Assembly: GCA_028283725.1 (NCBI GenBank)
Contig: JAPWKC010000003.1
Coordinates: forward strand, 248,001-312,000
DNA length: 64,000 nt
Direction: 5' to 3'
From: Neorhizobium sp.
Lineage (GTDB): Bacteria > Pseudomonadota > Alphaproteobacteria > Rhizobiales > Rhizobiaceae
Below, piece after piece: positions 60,632 through 64,000 of this stretch. The position numbers and the translations under genes are program-made. The first letter of the stretch is position 1. Each line of letters begins with the position of its first letter. The notes beneath the pieces were generated by a model. That model ran no database searches, was not told the DNA's origin, and was given only the letters and a program-made list of their open reading frames with translations.

Positions 60632-61855
60632 TCAGTTGGTGAGGCGAACCGCCGTCTTTGCCGCCTTGCTGGCGATATCGCCGAAGGCCGCCACGAGATC
60701 GCTCATGTCATCCGGCTCGTAGTAGTAATCCGACGAGCTGGCGCAGTAGCTCAGGAGCGACTTGCCGCGATCCGGCGCCATGAAGGCGATGGTGAAGATC
60801 TTGATGCCATCGGCCTTGGCGGTGTCGCACTGGCCACGAACCGTCTTGTCGAGCGAAGAGTTCCAGCTGGCGCTGTACCCGGTCATCTCGCCATCCGTCA
60901 TCAGCACGATGAAGCGGTTGAAGCTGGTATTGCCCTTGGCGGTCTGGGCGGAGGCTTCGGTCGTGTTGGCAGTGCGCAGGGCGTTGTAGGCCAGCGTCAT
61001 CGCACCGGTCGCGTCGGTACCGCCGGTCGGCTTGTAGGGAAGCGCGTTGATATAGCTTGCGGCATTGGTCGTTCCCCAGCTGATCGGCGACGGGGTCTGG
61101 GTGACGTCGGTGTAGGACGCAGCACCGACGCGCACCATCGTGCCCTTCGGATCGGCATTGTTGAGCGAGGTGAACATCGACGTTGCCGCCGTCTGCAGAG
61201 CCTCGATCTTGCGGATATAGCAGGGCTTGCTGAAGGCCGAATTCGGCCAGGAATCGGATGTGAAATTGTCGCAGCTCGACTTCAGCGGGTTCTTGTCGCT
61301 CGTGACGAAGGACATCGAGCCGGAACGGTCGAGGGCCAGATACATCGAGATGCCGGTGCTCGACTGCGACGCCGCTGAGGCCGTCGAGGCGATGTTGAGC
61401 GTCATCGTGCTCGAACCGAGCAGGCGGGTGATCGGATTGAGGTTGAACGTGTAGCTGGTGTTGAGCTTGACTTCATAGCCCTTGCTGGACGACGAGGTCG
61501 AGCTGGTGCTGGCAAGCACGATGGTCGCCTTTTGAACGGCATCCTTCTGGGCCTGCTGCTGGGCCGTCGTCAGATCGGTGACGTTGGTGTTGGAGAGGAG
61601 CTGTGCCGTCAGGTAATTCTTCGCCAGCGTCTGCGCGTCGGTGGCACTGGTGCCGTTCTGCGCCATGGAGGAGGCGGCTGCGAGCGCTGCTGCGTCGGCG
61701 ATCCCCTGAAGATCGCTTTTCATCTGCATGGCATTGGACAAGTCCACGGCCACGCCGCCGATCCCGAGCAGGACCGGCAATGCAATCGCCGTCATAATCG
61801 CAAAATTCCCGCCGCGGTCGCTTACGAGCCGCGCAAACGCTTGTCTTACCATCAT
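60632..61855 (-). CDS. TadG-like pilus-assembly vWA protein
   Basis: 407 aa protein. The N-terminal TadE/TadG-like segment (RGGNFAIMTAIALPVLLGIGGVAVDLSNAMQMKSDLQGIADAAALAAAS) holds a membrane helix and the pilin-like helix. A von Willebrand A domain with a MIDAS DRSGS (176-180) and FIVLMTDGEMTG follows, ending in SDLVAAFGDIASK. Such proteins belong to the Tad/Flp tight-adherence pilus system or act in surface adhesion. No other tad genes are adjacent, so this is an orphan copy. Two adjacent ATGs give alternative starts. Confidence 0.82.
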   Translation of the reverse strand: MMVRQAFARLVSDRGGNFAIMTAIALPVLLGIGGVAVDLSNAMQMKSDLQGIADAAALAAASSMAQNGTSATDAQTLAKNYLTAQLLSNTNVTDLTTAQQQAQKDAVQKATIVLASTSSTSSSSKGYEVKLNTSYTFNLNPITRLLGSSTMTLNIASTASAASQSSTGISMYLALDRSGSMSFVTSDKNPLKSSCDNFTSDSWPNSAFSKPCYIRKIEALQTAATSMFTSLNNADPKGTMVRVGAASYTDVTQTPSPISWGTTNAASYINALPYKPTGGTDATGAMTLAYNALRTANTTEASAQTAKGNTSFNRFIVLMTDGEMTGYSASWNSSLDKTVRGQCDTAKADGIKIFTIAFMAPDRGKSLLSYCASSSDYYYEPDDMSDLVAAFGDIASKAAKTAVRLTN

Positions 61856-62007
61856 CGCCCCCGATCATCGTCCAACACATCCGGACGTCTTGCGGCGGTT
61901 CTAGCCCCAGGGGCGTGTAGGAAGCTCTAACCGGAATGGTGCAAATTTAATGAGTTTGCAAAATCAGCACCAAAACGGTGCGGGATCTACTGCAAACCGC
62001 AGATTTT

Positions 62008-62889
62008 TTACTGTTTGAGCGGAATGACGTCGACGGCCTGCAAGGCCTTCTGGTTGCCATAGCCCTTCATGACGCCGACGACCGGGGCGATATCGGAATA
62101 GTCGCGACCATAGGCCACGACGATATGGTCGGTGCCGGCCGGAATGTCGTTGGTCGGGTCGAGTTCGACGTGACCCATCGCATCGCCGCACCAGACCCTG
62201 ACCCAGGCATGCATGGCGTCGGCGCCTTCGAGCCGCTCCTTGCCCGGCGGCGGGATGGTGCGCAGGAAGCCGGAGACGTAGCCCGCCGGGATGCCGAGGC
62301 TGCGCAACGCCACGATCATGATATGGGAGAAATCCTGGCAGACGCCGCGCTTCAGTTTGAAGGCCTCGCGCGGGGTGGTGTCGACCGTCGTTGCTTCCGG
62401 ATCGTATTTGAAATCCTTGTGGATGCGGGTGCAGATCGCGCGTGCGATCTCATGGGCGGTCTGGCCGGGCTTGACGACCTCGCGCGCCCAGGCGGCGATC
62501 AGCGGCTCTTCCGGCAGGCGCGGGCTTGTGCCTGCCAGATGGTGCGGTGAGGCCGGATCGACGCTGAGGAGCCCGGCAAGCTCCGCCTTCAGGCCGGCAA
62601 GTTCCGGCGACAGATCCGCCTTGATCGTCGGCGCCTCGACCACGACACGCGCCTGCATGCGGATATCGAGCCGCTCATGCGGGGCCTTGACGAAGACGGA
62701 GGTTGCCTGCTGGCCGAAGAAATCGATGAAACTCACCTTCTCGTCGGCATTCGGGCTGACGGTGATGGCGCCGGCGATCAGCCGCTGACGGTCCGGCAGC
62801 GACAGCGGCAGGACGCGGATCAGGTGGCGGGCACCGGAGGCGGGCACGTCGTAGACATAGCCCATGTGCAGCGTCAGATCGTAAAGCAA
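62008..62889 (-). CDS. transglutaminase-like protein with bacterial N-terminal domain
   Basis: 293 aa protein. The N-terminal domain (YDLTLHMGYVYDVPASGARHLIRVLPLS) is the bacterial transglutaminase-like N-terminal region; the papain-like core has the catalytic triad Cys184 (RGVCQDFSH), His227 (DAMHAWVRVW) and Asp244 (LDPTND). It is probably a peptidase or amide ligase. It follows the ATP-grasp/alpha-E gene by 12 bp, forming a conserved pair thought to modify peptides. No signal peptide. The substrate is unknown. Confidence 0.88.
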   Translation of the reverse strand: MLYDLTLHMGYVYDVPASGARHLIRVLPLSLPDRQRLIAGAITVSPNADEKVSFIDFFGQQATSVFVKAPHERLDIRMQARVVVEAPTIKADLSPELAGLKAELAGLLSVDPASPHHLAGTSPRLPEEPLIAAWAREVVKPGQTAHEIARAICTRIHKDFKYDPEATTVDTTPREAFKLKRGVCQDFSHIMIVALRSLGIPAGYVSGFLRTIPPPGKERLEGADAMHAWVRVWCGDAMGHVELDPTNDIPAGTDHIVVAYGRDYSDIAPVVGVMKGYGNQKALQAVDVIPLKQ

Positions 62890-62901
62890 TGCTGTCCCCG
62901 T

Positions 62902-64000
62902 TCAGCCGATATAGGTCTGGCCGAGCAGGTCGGACAGCTTTTCGAGTTCGCTTTCCAGCCGTGCATAGACCTCCTCGTTCATGCCGTCCGGCGTCATGAC
63001 CGCCAGGCCGGAATGCAGGCGCATGGCTTCCCGGTAGAAGGGCGACATCTGGCCGTTGACGAAGGCATTCGGCAGAAGCTCCACCTCGGCGCGGATCTCG
63101 TTCAATTGAAAGAGGATGGAGCGCGGGTTGAGATGATCGAGCGCCAGGAGGTCGGCAACCGTCAGGCGCGCCGTGTTGACGTTGTAGCGGCGGCGATGGG
63201 TCATGACGCTGTCGCCGATCTCCAGCATCATGTCGAGGGCACCGTCGGGCGCATCCGGCCCGCACATATGGCCAAGAAGCCGCGTCATGTGCATGGAGCG
63301 CTCCAGATGCCGGCCGATCGACAGGAAGCGCCAGCCGGTGAAACGGTACATGTTCTCGTGCACGAGGCCGGCAAAGCCGGCAAGCTTGCGCAGGAGAACG
63401 GTCATTGCATGGGCGGCATCGTCGCCGGCCTTGACGGCATCGTGGAAGCGGCGGGCGGTCTTCGACAGGTCGTTCAGTGCCAGCCAGCCATCGGGCGAGA
63501 AACGGTCGCGGATGTTGCTTGCCGAATAGATGGCGCTGTCGATATTGCGCAGCAGCGTCAAAGGCACGGCTTTGGCCATGTCGATATCGATCGTCTTCAG
63601 GTAACGCGTCATATCGGCCAGAAGCGGCGCGTTCGGATCTGCCGATTCGGCATAGCGCAGGTGCCAGGCGCGCAAGATCCGCAGCGAGCCCTCGGCCCGC
63701 TCGATATAGCGGCCGAGCCAGTAGAGATTGTCGGCGGCGCGGCTCGGCAGCGAGCCCGGCATATTGCGGGTGAAATTCTCTTCCGGGGTGAGAAGCGTCG
63801 GGCGGGCGACCGGCTTGTCGGAGACGATCCAGACGTCGGCCGCCGTGCCGCCGGTCTGCATGGCGATCGCCGAGACGTCGTCGCCGGAACCGATCCGGGC
63901 AAAGCCGCCGGGCATGATCTGCCAGCCTTTCTCGGTGCGGGCAGCATAGACACGCAGCGACATCGGCCGCGGTACCAGCTTGCCGTCCACCCAGGCGGGC
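62902..64000 (-). CDS. circularly permuted ATP-grasp/alpha-E protein, 5' end outside window
   Basis: The reading frame is open through the window end, so only the C-terminal 365 or so residues are seen. The first 70 (WVDGKLVPRPMSLRVYAA...MPGGFARIGSG) are the tail of a circularly permuted ATP-grasp domain; the rest is an alpha-E helical domain (RAADNLYWLGRYIERAEGSLRILRAWH, RFTGWRFLSIGRHLERSMHMTRLLG). Both are characteristic of a predicted peptide ligase. With the neighbouring transglutaminase-like gene it matches a known conserved neighbourhood. The remaining N-terminal part should lie to the right of the window. Confidence 0.9.
   Translation of the reverse strand, partial: PAWVDGKLVPRPMSLRVYAARTEKGWQIMPGGFARIGSGDDVSAIAMQTGGTAADVWIVSDKPVARPTLLTPEENFTRNMPGSLPSRAADNLYWLGRYIERAEGSLRILRAWHLRYAESADPNAPLLADMTRYLKTIDIDMAKAVPLTLLRNIDSAIYSASNIRDRFSPDGWLALNDLSKTARRFHDAVKAGDDAAHAMTVLLRKLAGFAGLVHENMYRFTGWRFLSIGRHLERSMHMTRLLGHMCGPDAPDGALDMMLEIGDSVMTHRRRYNVNTARLTVADLLALDHLNPRSILFQLNEIRAEVELLPNAFVNGQMSPFYREAMRLHSGLAVMTPDGMNEEVYARLESELEKLSDLLGQTYIG

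Overview
The window is chromosomal DNA of an alphaproteobacterium in the Rhizobiales, most probably the family Rhizobiaceae (Agrobacterium/Rhizobium/Shinella-like). Supporting this are the high G+C content, the glgP-glgB-glgC-glgA-pgm-glgX glycogen cluster in the order known from Agrobacterium, an ornithine decarboxylase preceded by a long leader like the alphaproteobacterial speF RNA, MCPs ending in an xWEEF-type pentapeptide, a perfect FNR/FixK box, and a soxBDAG sarcosine oxidase operon. I see no phage, IS element, tRNA, rRNA or CRISPR array. The region looks like stable core and semi-core chromosome with small accessory patches.

Layout. 0.2-3.8 kb: methionine ABC importer metN-metI with two tandem binding-protein genes and a perfect terminator. 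3.8-8.2 kb: a CHASE4-GGDEF-EAL c-di-GMP enzyme and a convergent chemoreceptor. 8.3-10.9 kb (minus): tRNA hydroxylase trhO and a CYTH/CHAD pair encoded as two overlapping genes. 11-13.6 kb (plus): KDPG aldolase, a DUF533/TerB-like protein, a GNAT and a small membrane protein. 13.6-16.6 kb (minus): NicO-type metal exporter with its DUF1007 partner, and a LysR regulator. 16.7-19 kb: the structured leader, ornithine decarboxylase and a GNAT. 19.2-21 kb: an exported isochorismatase-fold protein and OmpW behind an FNR box. 21-26.4 kb: small oxidoreductases and their regulators (tautomerase, SDR, LysR, NAD-epimerase, AraC) and an exported serine hydrolase. 26.4-28.3 kb: a beta-barrel outer-membrane protein divergent from a small secreted Gly/Asn/Leu-rich protein, with AT-rich DNA between. 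28.3-31.4 kb (minus): WD40 protein, His-rich CobW GTPase, and a VapBC/Phd-type toxin-antitoxin pair. 31.4-35 kb: creatininase-family hydrolase, MarR, LacI and a PuuD-like glutamine amidotransferase. 35.3-38.9 kb: a second GGDEF-EAL protein with a degenerate GGDEF site, a FeeM/AHL-synthase-like acyltransferase and an aa3 oxidase subunit IV. 39-42.5 kb: a DAO oxidoreductase, a TPR lipoprotein, rpsU and a lipoprotein. 42.6-47.8 kb: soxBDAG. 48-49 kb: two tiny membrane proteins and a MaoC-like protein. 49-60.3 kb (minus): the complete glycogen cluster. 60.6-64 kb (minus): a TadG-like vWA protein, a transglutaminase-like protein and the C-terminal part of an ATP-grasp/alpha-E protein cut by the window edge.

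The clearest functional units are methionine uptake, c-di-GMP turnover and chemotaxis, polyamine synthesis under a putative RNA leader, sarcosine catabolism and glycogen synthesis/degradation. Two single-base insertions break otherwise intact genes, soxA near 47005-47009 and the MaoC gene near 48505. They lie 1.5 kb apart and may be real lesions or local sequence errors. The most interesting under-described items are the putative speF-type leader RNA, the acyl-signal synthase-like gene beside a c-di-GMP enzyme, the exported isochorismatase-fold protein without the usual cysteine, and the secreted repeat protein paired with a beta-barrel.
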